Source of the DNA: Sulfurifustis variabilis
Lineage (GTDB): Bacteria > Pseudomonadota > Gammaproteobacteria > Acidiferrobacterales > Sulfurifustaceae
Assembly (NCBI RefSeq): GCF_002355415.1
Contig: NZ_AP014936.1
Span: 1,240,001-1,304,000, forward strand
Direction of reading: 5' to 3'
DNA: 64,000 bases
The notes beneath the pieces are model-generated. The model worked only from the letters and a program-made list of their open reading frames with translations. It did not search any database and had not been told where the DNA came from. Position numbers and translations under genes: made by a program. The stretch's first letter is position 1, and each line of letters opens with the position of its first letter. Below, piece after piece: positions 9,706-17,389 of the stretch.

Positions 9706-10568
9706 GCCCGGCCCACGCCGAAGAGGCCCTGCGGCCGGAAGAGCAGCACGAGCAGGAAGATGATGAAGCCGATCGTGTCCTTGTAGGCGACCGACACGTA
9801 GACCGCGCCGAAGGACTCGACCAGCCCGAGGAGCAGCCCGCCGGCGATGGCGCCGGGCACCGAGCCGAGTCCGCCGAGCACGACGATCACGAACGACTTC
9901 ACGATCAGGATCTCGCCGACCGTCGGGTAGAGATAGAGCGAGGGCACGAGCAGCACGCCCGCGGCGCCGGCGAGCGCGGTGCCGAGGCCGAAGGTGATCA
10001 TCGAGATGCGGTTGACGTCGATGCCCATGAGCGCCGCGGCCTCCGGGCTCTGGCTGGTGGCGCGGATCGCGCGGCCGAGGTCGGTGCGCAGGAGGAACCC
10101 GTAGAGCCCCGCGGTGATGAGCGCCGCGAGGCCGAAGGCGATCGCGATCGGCACCGGGATCGAGATCCCGAAGGGCCGGAACGGCTCCAGCGCGTAGGGG
10201 AGGTTCACCGTGCGGTAGTCGCCGGTCCAGAGAAAGAGCGCGACGTTCGCGATCAGCAGCGACAGCCCCGCGGTGTAGAGCAGCGTGTTGAGCTCGCCCC
10301 CCGGCATGATGGGCCGGAGCAGGAAGCGGTAGACCAGCATGCCGCCGAGGAAGAGCAGCGGCACCCACAGCAGCCCGGACAGGAACGGATCGACGTTCCA
10401 CAGGCTGTGGGCCCAGAAGGCGCCGAACATCCCGAGCATCACCATGTCCCCGTGCGCGAGGTTGATGATGCGCATGACGCCGAAGATGATCGTGAGCCCC
10501 ACCGCCATCATGGCGTAGAGCGAGCCGGTCAGCAGCCCGCTGACCAGGCTTTGGATGGCGATCTCCAT
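9702..10568 (-). CDS. livH: Branched-chain amino acid ABC transporter permease LivH
   Basis: A 288-residue polytopic membrane protein. Family signatures are GVMRIINLAHGDMVMLGMF near residue 30, RATSQSPEAAALMGID in the EAA-like loop, and VLGGLGSVPGAIAGGLLLG. It is first of the four membrane and ATPase genes and lies 45 bp downstream of livK, with a hairpin in between. Confidence 0.92.
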   Translation of the reverse strand: MEIAIQSLVSGLLTGSLYAMMAVGLTIIFGVMRIINLAHGDMVMLGMFGAFWAHSLWNVDPFLSGLLWVPLLFLGGMLVYRFLLRPIMPGGELNTLLYTAGLSLLIANVALFLWTGDYRTVNLPYALEPFRPFGISIPVPIAIAFGLAALITAGLYGFLLRTDLGRAIRATSQSPEAAALMGIDVNRISMITFGLGTALAGAAGVLLVPSLYLYPTVGEILIVKSFVIVVLGGLGSVPGAIAGGLLLGLVESFGAVYVSVAYKDTIGFIIFLLVLLFRPQGLFGVGRA

Positions 10569-10576
10569 GCGAAAAC

Positions 10577-10601
10577 GCGCCCTCCCGTGGAGGGAGGGCG
10601 C
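10577..10601 (-). terminator. Intercistronic hairpin between livK and livH
   Basis: A perfect 10-bp stem (GCGCCCTCCC with GGGAGGGCGC) and 5-nt loop lie between the livK stop and the livH start. Read on the minus strand the hairpin is followed by GTTTTCGC, so termination would be partial at best. Such hairpins often raise the amount of binding protein relative to permease by attenuation or by protecting the upstream mRNA. Confidence 0.6.
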
Positions 10602-10613
10602 TTCTCCCTGTCG

Positions 10614-11843
10614 TTATTTCTTGGACGCCGGATCGGGGAAGACGACGTCCGTCTCGGCGTTGGCCTTCGGGTACACGTTCAGCAGCTTGCCCTTGCGCCA
10701 CTGCGCGAGCACGGAATGCTCAGGCGAGTTGACGTTCTGGTTGGTGTACGGGTCGCCCAGCGGGCCCTTGTAGTTGCCGAACTTCACCTTGCCGAACACC
10801 GTCTCCATGTCGGTCTTGAGCAGGGCCCGGCGGATCGCGTCGCGGTCCTTGGCGACGTCGCCGGTGAGCTTCGCGCGCTTCATCGCGTCGGCGATGATGT
10901 AGATCGCGGCGTAGCCCTCGACCTCGTGCTCCTTCGGATAGATGCCGTACTTCTTGTTGAACTTCTCGTAGAACGCCTTGACCTTGGGATCGTTCGGGTT
11001 GCCGGACCAGGCGGCCGAGGAGAACACGTTCTCGGACAGCGGCCCGAGCTGCTTCGCGAAGTCCTCGACGCCGAAACCGCCGCCGAAGCCCACGAACGCG
11101 CGCGGCTTCAGGCCCATCTCTTTCGCGTGGCGCGTCATCAGGATGGCGTCGGTCGTGGCGACGGCGACCATGAGCACGTAGTCCGGGTTGTTGCCGCGGA
11201 CCTTGGTCATGATCGGCTTGAAGTCGAGCGTGTTCACCGGGTACGCCTCGTCGTTCACGATGTTCACGTTTTTCGACTTGAGGAACGTCATCGCCGAGTT
11301 GGCGATGGTTTTCCCGAAGACCGTGTTGTCGTAGATGACGGCGGCCGACTTCGGCATCGCGCCCGGCGCCTCGGAGATGAACTTGTTGAACGCCTGGGGG
11401 TAGATCGAGCCGGTCGGGTTGTTGCGGAACACCCACTCGAAGCCCTTGGCGGTGATGATGTCGGCCGAGGGATGGTCGACGAGGTAGGGCGTCTTCAGGC
11501 GCTGCGCGATGGAAGCGATCTCGACCGCCTGGCCCGAGGCGCGCCCGCCGGTGAGGATCAGCACCTCGCGCTGCTGGATGAGGCGCTCGGCGACGGTGGC
11601 GGCGAGCGGGTTCTTGGCCTGGTGATCCTCGATGATGACCTCGATCTGCTTGCCGTTCACGCCGCCCGCGGCGTTGATCTCCTCGACGGCCATCGAGTAC
11701 GCCTTCTGGAACTTGTCCCCGAAGGGCGCGTCGGGCCCGGTCATGGGTTGGGGCGCGCCGATCTTGAGGGTCTGGGCGGCGGCGGTGCCCGTGATGAAGA
11801 AGAGGAAAGCAACCAAAGCGGCGATGCTGAAGCGTCTGTCCAT
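10614..11843 (-). CDS. livK: Periplasmic amino acid-binding protein LivK-like
   Basis: A 409-residue substrate-binding protein of the Leu/Ile/Val type. The start at ATG 11841-11843 is preceded by AGGAGA and gives a clear signal peptide (MDRRFSIAALVAFLFFITG, cleavage after TAAAQ). The mature part begins LKIGAPQPMTGPDAPFG, then AVEEINAAGGVNGKQIEV. It captures branched-chain or related amino acids for LivHMGF. It is first in the operon. Ligand specificity is inferred from context and could be broader, for instance amides or short-chain acids. Confidence 0.87.
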   Translation of the reverse strand: MDRRFSIAALVAFLFFITGTAAAQTLKIGAPQPMTGPDAPFGDKFQKAYSMAVEEINAAGGVNGKQIEVIIEDHQAKNPLAATVAERLIQQREVLILTGGRASGQAVEIASIAQRLKTPYLVDHPSADIITAKGFEWVFRNNPTGSIYPQAFNKFISEAPGAMPKSAAVIYDNTVFGKTIANSAMTFLKSKNVNIVNDEAYPVNTLDFKPIMTKVRGNNPDYVLMVAVATTDAILMTRHAKEMGLKPRAFVGFGGGFGVEDFAKQLGPLSENVFSSAAWSGNPNDPKVKAFYEKFNKKYGIYPKEHEVEGYAAIYIIADAMKRAKLTGDVAKDRDAIRRALLKTDMETVFGKVKFGNYKGPLGDPYTNQNVNSPEHSVLAQWRKGKLLNVYPKANAETDVVFPDPASKK

Positions 11844-11976
11844 GTCGTCTCCTGGCGGTCGTGACCCGCTATTATTAGTATGCGTATTCACGCTACGAGC
11901 GGTTCGCCGGGGTGTCAAGAAAACGCGTTTTCAGGAACCGCGAAAGACCCCGGCCGCCGCGCCCCTTTGACGAGAC

Positions 11977-12585
11977 ATGAATTTTCTCGCCCACATCTAC
12001 CTGTCGAACGGGACGCCGGAGTCGGTGCTCGGCGCGGTCCTCGGCGATTTCGTCAAGGGCCGCCTCCACGATCGGTTCACGCCCGGTGTGCGCGAGGCCA
12101 TCCGTATCCACCGGGCGATCGACTGCTACACCGACGCGCATCCGGTCGTGCGCGAGAGCCGGCGGCTCGTGAGCGGCCCGCGCCGGCGGTACGCGCCGAT
12201 CCTGATCGACCTTTTCTACGACCATCTCCTCGCGCGCGACTGGGAGAGGTACAGTGCAGTGCCGCTCGCCGATTTCACGCGCTCGGCGTACGCGGTGCTC
12301 GGCGCGCACGCGCACGCTTTCCCCGGGCCGTTCCAGCGCGTCGTGCCGCGCATGGCGGCGGAGGACTGGCTCTCCGCCTACCGCGAGCCGGAGGGCATCG
12401 AGCGCGCGCTCGCCGGCCTGTCGCGGCGCGCGCGCCGGGGCGCCCCGCTGATCGGCGGCGTCGAGGAGCTCACGCGCAACTACGCGGCGCTCGCGGACCA
12501 GTTCCGCGCGTTCTTCGCGGAGCTGCGCGGGCAGGTGGCCACGTGGAACCGCAATGATGAATGTTCAATGTTGAATGCTGAATAG
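11977..12585 (+). CDS. acpH: Acyl carrier protein phosphodiesterase AcpH
   Basis: A 202-residue AcpH/DUF479 protein that removes 4'-phosphopantetheine from acyl carrier protein. It has the N-terminal MNFLAHIYLS signature, the metal-site His/Asp residues in GDFVKGRL, RIHRAIDCYTDAHP, and LIDLFYDHLLARDW. It is divergent from livK across a 133-bp spacer. The spacer is less GC-rich near 11870-11890 (TATTATTAGTATGCG) and could hold the livK promoter. The last residues (NDECSMLNAE) may run past the ancestral end. Confidence 0.9.
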   Translation: MNFLAHIYLSNGTPESVLGAVLGDFVKGRLHDRFTPGVREAIRIHRAIDCYTDAHPVVRESRRLVSGPRRRYAPILIDLFYDHLLARDWERYSAVPLADFTRSAYAVLGAHAHAFPGPFQRVVPRMAAEDWLSAYREPEGIERALAGLSRRARRGAPLIGGVEELTRNYAALADQFRAFFAELRGQVATWNRNDECSMLNAE

Positions 12586-12630
12586 ACGAGCGCGCGAAGC
12601 GCACTTCAGTTCCTCGACAAGGAGGTCCCC

Positions 12631-12948
12631 ATGCCCGAGCAGATCACGAAGTATCCCGACACGACCCTGCAGGTGCTGAAAGGCGCGGGCGCGCGCTGCG
12701 GCGAAGGCGCGGACCAGAACATCCTCAAGCAGTGCCCGGCGGAACGGTTCTGCGCGCTGCCGACCGGCGAGATGTGCATCTACGGCGTGGCCGAGATCCC
12801 GCAGATGACGCAGGTGACGACGGCGGAGGTGGCGCAGGTCGTCTGCCCGCCGAACACGCTGCTTCCCGGCGGCGAACCCGTGGCCGCGGGGATCGCCCTC
12901 GCGGCGGGTCTGGTGGCGGGAGTTTCTTGGCGTCGAAGGCGGAGTTAG
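12631..12948 (+). CDS. Small cysteine-containing protein with C-terminal hydrophobic tail
   Basis: A 105-residue protein that I do not recognise. It follows a strong AAGGAGGT (12619-12626). Five Cys residues are spaced through the first 70 residues (ARCGEG, KQCPAE, RFCALP, EMCIYG, VVCPPN). A Gly/Ala-rich hydrophobic segment (GIALAAGLVAGVSW) ends in RRRRS, like a tail anchor with a positive cytoplasmic end. It lies 45 bp after acpH and could share its transcript. Confidence 0.65.
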   Translation: MPEQITKYPDTTLQVLKGAGARCGEGADQNILKQCPAERFCALPTGEMCIYGVAEIPQMTQVTTAEVAQVVCPPNTLLPGGEPVAAGIALAAGLVAGVSWRRRRS

Positions 12949-13648
12949 ATCGAAGAAGCGGGACGGGTGCCTGAGCCACCCGCGCATCCTCGACTCGAGA
13001 TCCGCGAACGCTCGGTTGGACCCCTCTCCCTGTCCCTCTCCCGCGAGGGGAGAGGGGACCAACAAACGGGCGTCACTCAAGAGTTCGTTGACTCTCCTCC
13101 CCTCGCTCGGTTGGACCCTCTCCCTGTCCCTCTCCCGCGAGGGGAGAGGGGACCAACGAGTGGGCGCCACTCAGGAGTTCATTGACTCTCCTCCCCCTCT
13201 TGCTCGAGGGGTGCGGGAGGGAACCAATACGCTGGCGCTAAGCAAGAATTCATTCACTTCCCCTCTCCCTCGATGGGAGAGGGGCAGGGGAGAGGGTGAT
13301 CGGTCGCGGCCAATGGTCATGAATTCTCCCCGGGTGAACCGATGTGAAACCGGTGGGCTTCTTCTACCGCCGGCGCCCCGGGTTCGGCCGTTTACTTGGA
13401 TCCGGTGTCTGCATTTCTCCCTCTCCCTTCATGGGAGAGGGCAGGGGGGGGAGGGCGAGAGGCGAAGCCCGCGCCGAGGTTTCGTGATCAGCGCTCCCGC
13501 TTCGATCACCACCCGCATCGCCACCGATCGTTGTCGCAGCGGAGCTCGCCGCGTGTCATTGCGAGCGTAGCGAAGCAATCTCGCAGTTCACGGATCGGGA
13601 TTGCTTCGTCGCCTGCGGACCCTCGCCACGACGGACCTCGGAAGGCGG
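12949..13648. repeat. 700-bp intergenic repeat region
   Basis: No gene is supported. A tandem array with a period of about 95 bp starts at 13010. GCTCGGTTGGA recurs at 13105, each copy carrying CTCTCCCGCGAGGGGAGAGG and ACTCAAGAGTTCGTTGACTC or its variant ACTCAGGAGTTCATTGACTC. A degenerate third copy ends near 13290. Another palindrome lies near 13420-13442. The element ATTGCGAGCG-T-AGCGAAGCAATC lies near 13559-13581. Short ORFs here translate only the repeats. Confidence 0.7.
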
Positions 13649-15202
13649 CTAATGCGCCGCCGGCGGCCGCGGGGCTTCGTCTTCCGCCGGCGCCACGGAC
13701 TCGGCCGTCTCCTTCAGGGACTGCTGCTCCAGCGGCGCGAGCGCCGGGCCCTCGATGACGGCGCCCTCCACGCTGAAGCGGCTGCCGTGGCAGGGGCAGT
13801 CCCAGCTCTTCTCGGCGTTGTTCCAGTGGACGATGCAGCCCATGTGCGTGCACACCGGCGAGACCGCGATGAAGCGCCGGTCGAAGTCGCGAAAGACGGC
13901 AAGGCGCTCGCCCTCGATCTCGAGCACGCGGCCCTCGCCCGTGCGGATCTCCTCGAACGCCTTCGGGTGCCGCTTCAGCCAGTCGCGCGCGAGGTCCATC
14001 GCGACCCCCGCGCTTTCCCGCATGAACCCCTTCGCCGACTTGATCGGCGTGAAGCGGCTCGCGTCGTAGAGGTCGCTCCAGCGGCTCTCCCGCCCCTGGA
14101 GGTCCTCGGCGATGATCGCCGCGGCGAGCGTCCCGTACACCAGCCCGTCGGCGCCGAACCCCGTGGCGATGTAAGTACGGTCGGCCCCGGAGCTGCGGCC
14201 GATGTACGGCAGGCCGTCGGCGGTGCGGTAGTTCTGCGCGGACCACCGATAGACCGAGCGCGCGACGTCGAAGCGCTCGCGCACGTGCTTGTCGAGCGCC
14301 TCGTAGCAAAGATCGGTGCGCTCCTCGTGCCCGACCTTGTGATGCCCGCCGATGGCAATGAGATACGACTCGTCGCCATCGCGGTAGGAGCGGATCGAGT
14401 GGCGCGTGCTGGTGTTCCAGTAGATGCCTTCCGGATACGAGCCGCTCTGCAGCCGCACGGCGACCCCATACTCGCGATACACCTCCATCGCGCTCTGCAC
14501 GGCGTAGATCCCCTTCGGTGTGTGGGTCGCGAGCACGATCCGGTGCGCCTGTACGGTGCCGGTCTCGGTCTGCACGAGGCCGCGCCCGTCGTCGATCGCC
14601 GTCGCGCGCGTGTTCTCGCAGATCCGGCACCCGTCCTCGGCGAGGTGCCGCGCGAGCGCGCGCACGTAGTTGAGCGGATGGAACTGCGCCTGCCCCTCGA
14701 TCACGAGAGCGCGGGCGACGGGGTAGGGCAGGGGAAGCGCGTCGACCAGGCGCGCGTTGAGGTCCGCCTGGATCGCCGCGCGGTGCTCCCGCTCGATGGC
14801 CTCGACCTGCGGGCGGTTCGGCTCGGAGGCGAACAGAAAGAAGGGGCGGCGGGCGAAGTCGCAGTCCAGTCCGTAGCGCCGGACCGTCTGCTCCACCAGG
14901 TCGATCGCCTCCATGCGCGAGTGCGCGACCGCGCGCATCACTTCGCGGTCCCATTTCTGTTCGATCGCGTGCAGGCGGCGGTCTACGGTCGCGTACAGAT
15001 TGCCGGTCGAGTGGCCGGTCGTGCCCATGCCGACGCCGCCGGCCTCGAGCACGACCACCTCGAGCCCCGAATCGGCGAGCAGCATGGCCGTCGTCAGGCC
15101 GGTGATGCCGGCGCCGACGATGGCCACGTCGACCTCGAGATCTTCGCGAAGCGCGGGAAAGCCCGCCGCGTGGGCCGTCCCGTGCCACAGGGATTCGTTC
15201 AT
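13649..15202 (-). CDS. FAD-dependent oxidoreductase with C-terminal Rieske [2Fe-2S] domain
   Basis: A 517-residue fusion. The N-terminal DAO-type flavoprotein domain begins with the dinucleotide motif VDVAIVGAGITGLTTAML (about residues 25-42) and has TGHSTGNLYATVD after it. The last 120 residues form a Rieske domain with both ligand motifs, CTHMGC and CPCHGSRF. This architecture matches the YhfW-like group of DadA-type oxidases. The start ATG follows GAAAGGA. There is no signal peptide, so it is probably cytoplasmic. The substrate, possibly an amine or amino acid, is unknown. Confidence 0.9.
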   Translation of the reverse strand: MNESLWHGTAHAAGFPALREDLEVDVAIVGAGITGLTTAMLLADSGLEVVVLEAGGVGMGTTGHSTGNLYATVDRRLHAIEQKWDREVMRAVAHSRMEAIDLVEQTVRRYGLDCDFARRPFFLFASEPNRPQVEAIEREHRAAIQADLNARLVDALPLPYPVARALVIEGQAQFHPLNYVRALARHLAEDGCRICENTRATAIDDGRGLVQTETGTVQAHRIVLATHTPKGIYAVQSAMEVYREYGVAVRLQSGSYPEGIYWNTSTRHSIRSYRDGDESYLIAIGGHHKVGHEERTDLCYEALDKHVRERFDVARSVYRWSAQNYRTADGLPYIGRSSGADRTYIATGFGADGLVYGTLAAAIIAEDLQGRESRWSDLYDASRFTPIKSAKGFMRESAGVAMDLARDWLKRHPKAFEEIRTGEGRVLEIEGERLAVFRDFDRRFIAVSPVCTHMGCIVHWNNAEKSWDCPCHGSRFSVEGAVIEGPALAPLEQQSLKETAESVAPAEDEAPRPPAAH

Positions 15203-15294
15203 GGCGCGTCCTTTCGCCGTACGGGTGGGACTCCGCTTCTCCGGGCTTGGTTCCGGAGGGCGGGGGACTCGCCGTGACGCGCGCTACCGCGGGA

Positions 15295-15639
15295 TCAGTC
15301 GCTCTCTTTCTTCGGCCGGCCGGGCGGGAGGTGGCCGGGAAAGGGAATGACGTCCTCCATCTTCCCGCTCAGCGAGACGATCTTCGCGGTGCCCTGTTTC
15401 TCCACTTCGTCGATGCGGATAACCGAGTGCAGCGGGACATGGCTCACGCTCACGCCCTCGAACTCGGCCTTCAGGCGCTCCTCGGACGGGTCGATCACGA
15501 CCGCCGACTTCTCGCCGAAGATGAATCCCTCGATCTGGACGAAGCCGTACAACTCGCCCTGGCTCACGCGCCGGGCGTAAACCTCGTAGACCTTGCCCTG
15601 ATTCACGAACACGACCTTGTAAATGCGCTTTTTTGCCAC
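15295..15639 (-). CDS. DUF1820 family protein
   Basis: A 114-residue protein from GTG 15637-15639. The start is taken because family members begin at KKRIYKV. An in-frame ATG at 15663 would add eight residues. Conserved features are RIYKVVFVNQGKVYEVYAR, GELYGFVQIEGFIFGE and the late ISFPGHLPP-like segment (here VIPFPGHLPP). The family is widespread in Gammaproteobacteria, cytoplasmic and of unknown function. It lies 92 bp upstream of the FAD-Rieske gene on the same strand. Confidence 0.8.
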   Translation of the reverse strand: MAKKRIYKVVFVNQGKVYEVYARRVSQGELYGFVQIEGFIFGEKSAVVIDPSEERLKAEFEGVSVSHVPLHSVIRIDEVEKQGTAKIVSLSGKMEDVIPFPGHLPPGRPKKESD

Positions 15640-15703
15640 GGTATTGCGCCTGACGGGTCTCATCGGAACAGCATAGCGCGTTTGGGGGCGATGCGTCGCA
15701 AAT

Positions 15704-17335
15704 CTAAGGGAGGGTCTCCACCACGAAGTGCGTGACGCGCGGGGGCTCCGTCCCCTGGTGGAACGAGCGCGCCTTGTCGAGGACGGCGCGGTCGGTGACG
15801 GTCACGCGCTCGTGCTGGCGCAGGTGCTCGATCCACGACTCGACCACGAAGGTCTCCGTGTAGCGCGCCGGATCGGCGACGTCGGCCAGCAGGCCCCAGC
15901 TGATCGCCCCGTCGCGCCTCCGGATGCGCTGAACCCGCTTCATGACGCGCCGGAAGTGCCGCAGCCGTTCGGGATCGATGAGGTATTCCACCGTGACGAC
16001 CACCGGACCGTGCTCGGGCGGAACCGCCTTGACCACGGTCGGCGCCGGCCAGTGCACCGAGGGCGATAGGTCGAGCGCCTCGCCGCTGTGCAGGTGCAGC
16101 CGCCGCGTGAAATAGAGGCCGATCAGCGCGCCCACCGCCGAGATCGTGAGCGCGATCGGGATGCCGGACAGCACCGCGACGTAGCCCCAGAGCGCACTGC
16201 CCGCCGTCATGCCGCCGAAGAAGACCAGGATCGAGACGGACAGCGCGCGCCCGCGCACCCAGCCCGGCACGAGGGCGAGGATGCTCGCGTTGAAGGTCGA
16301 CAGCAGCGTGAGCCATGCGCCGCCGGCGAAGAAGACGATGAGGTCGGCAAGCGCGATGAACGGCACCCACGCGAGCAGCAGGAGCGCCACCGCGAACACC
16401 GCCTCGCCGAGGGTGACGAGCTGCTGCGCCGTGAGCTTCGCCCGCAGGCGCGGGAGCAGGGCCGCCGCGCTGACGGCGCCCACGCCGAAGAAGCCGAGCA
16501 GCACGCCGTACCCGGCCGGGCCGCGGCCGAACTCGAAGCGCGCGATGGCGGGCAGGAGCGCGAGCAGCGCGCTCGCGAACACGGTGAACAGCGCGGAGCG
16601 CGCGAGGACGGCGAGGACGGCCGGGGAGTGGCGGACGTAGCGCAGCCCGGCGCGCATCGCGCCCCACATGCGCTCCGCGGGCAGCACGCTCGGCTGCGGC
16701 GTGCGGCGCCAGCCGTACAGCACGAGGATCACGCCGAAGAAGGAGACGGCGTTGAGCGCGAAGGTCGCGGCCGGGCCCATCGCCGCGATCAGGAGTCCGC
16801 CGACCGCCGGGCCGATCGAGCGCGCGAGGTTGATCGAGACGCTGTTGAGCGCGATGGCGGAGGGGAGCTGCTCGCGCGGCACGAGCTCGGCGACGATCGA
16901 CTGCCACGCCGGAGCGTTGAGCGCCGTGCCGAGCGCGAGGGCGAAGGTCAGCCCGAGCAGCCAGCCGGGCGTCATGAGGTCGGCGAACGCGAAGACGGCG
17001 AGGGCCGCCGCGGCGGCGAGCATCCACGACTGCGTGAAGAGGAGCAGCCGCCGGCTGTCCAGGACGTCGGCGAGCGCGCCGGCCGGCAGCGCCAGCAGGA
17101 ACATCGGCGCGGCGCTCGCCGCGCGCACCAGCGCGACCATGGCCGGCGAGGGCGCGAGCGAGGTCATGAGCCAGGCCGCGCCCACGTCCTGGATCCAGGT
17201 CCCCATGTTCGAGCCGAGGGTGGCGAGCCAGAGCGCGCGAAACAGCGGCACGCGCAGGGGCGCGAGGGCCGGCGCGTGGGACGACGCGCTGTGCGAAGGG
17301 GCGGACACGAGATGGTCAGGCAGCTTGCCGATCAA
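15704..17335 (-). CDS. MFS_3-type exporter with C-terminal soluble domain
   Basis: A 543-residue major facilitator of the MFS_3 (transmembrane secretion effector, EntS-like) type. The first 400 residues hold many hydrophobic helices, beginning at FRALWLATLGSNMGTWIQDVGAAWLM. The last 120 residues are hydrophilic. They resemble an alpha/beta-barrel monooxygenase-like domain (VVVTVEYLIDPERLRHFRRVM, ESWIEHLRQHERVTVTDR, HFVVETLP). This extended form is common in the family. Transport of siderophores or small hydrophobic compounds is the usual role, but the substrate is not predictable here. Confidence 0.87.
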   Translation of the reverse strand: MIGKLPDHLVSAPSHSASSHAPALAPLRVPLFRALWLATLGSNMGTWIQDVGAAWLMTSLAPSPAMVALVRAASAAPMFLLALPAGALADVLDSRRLLLFTQSWMLAAAAALAVFAFADLMTPGWLLGLTFALALGTALNAPAWQSIVAELVPREQLPSAIALNSVSINLARSIGPAVGGLLIAAMGPAATFALNAVSFFGVILVLYGWRRTPQPSVLPAERMWGAMRAGLRYVRHSPAVLAVLARSALFTVFASALLALLPAIARFEFGRGPAGYGVLLGFFGVGAVSAAALLPRLRAKLTAQQLVTLGEAVFAVALLLLAWVPFIALADLIVFFAGGAWLTLLSTFNASILALVPGWVRGRALSVSILVFFGGMTAGSALWGYVAVLSGIPIALTISAVGALIGLYFTRRLHLHSGEALDLSPSVHWPAPTVVKAVPPEHGPVVVTVEYLIDPERLRHFRRVMKRVQRIRRRDGAISWGLLADVADPARYTETFVVESWIEHLRQHERVTVTDRAVLDKARSFHQGTEPPRVTHFVVETLP

Positions 17336-17389
17336 AGCGGTAACGATAACAGAATGTCCGCCGCCTCCGGCCGGTGAGGGATTTCCGCG

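Noticed and set aside
12967-13570. Several short ORFs in the repeat region.
   Set aside because: Their translations are Leu/Ser/Pro/Arg repeats produced by the palindromes.
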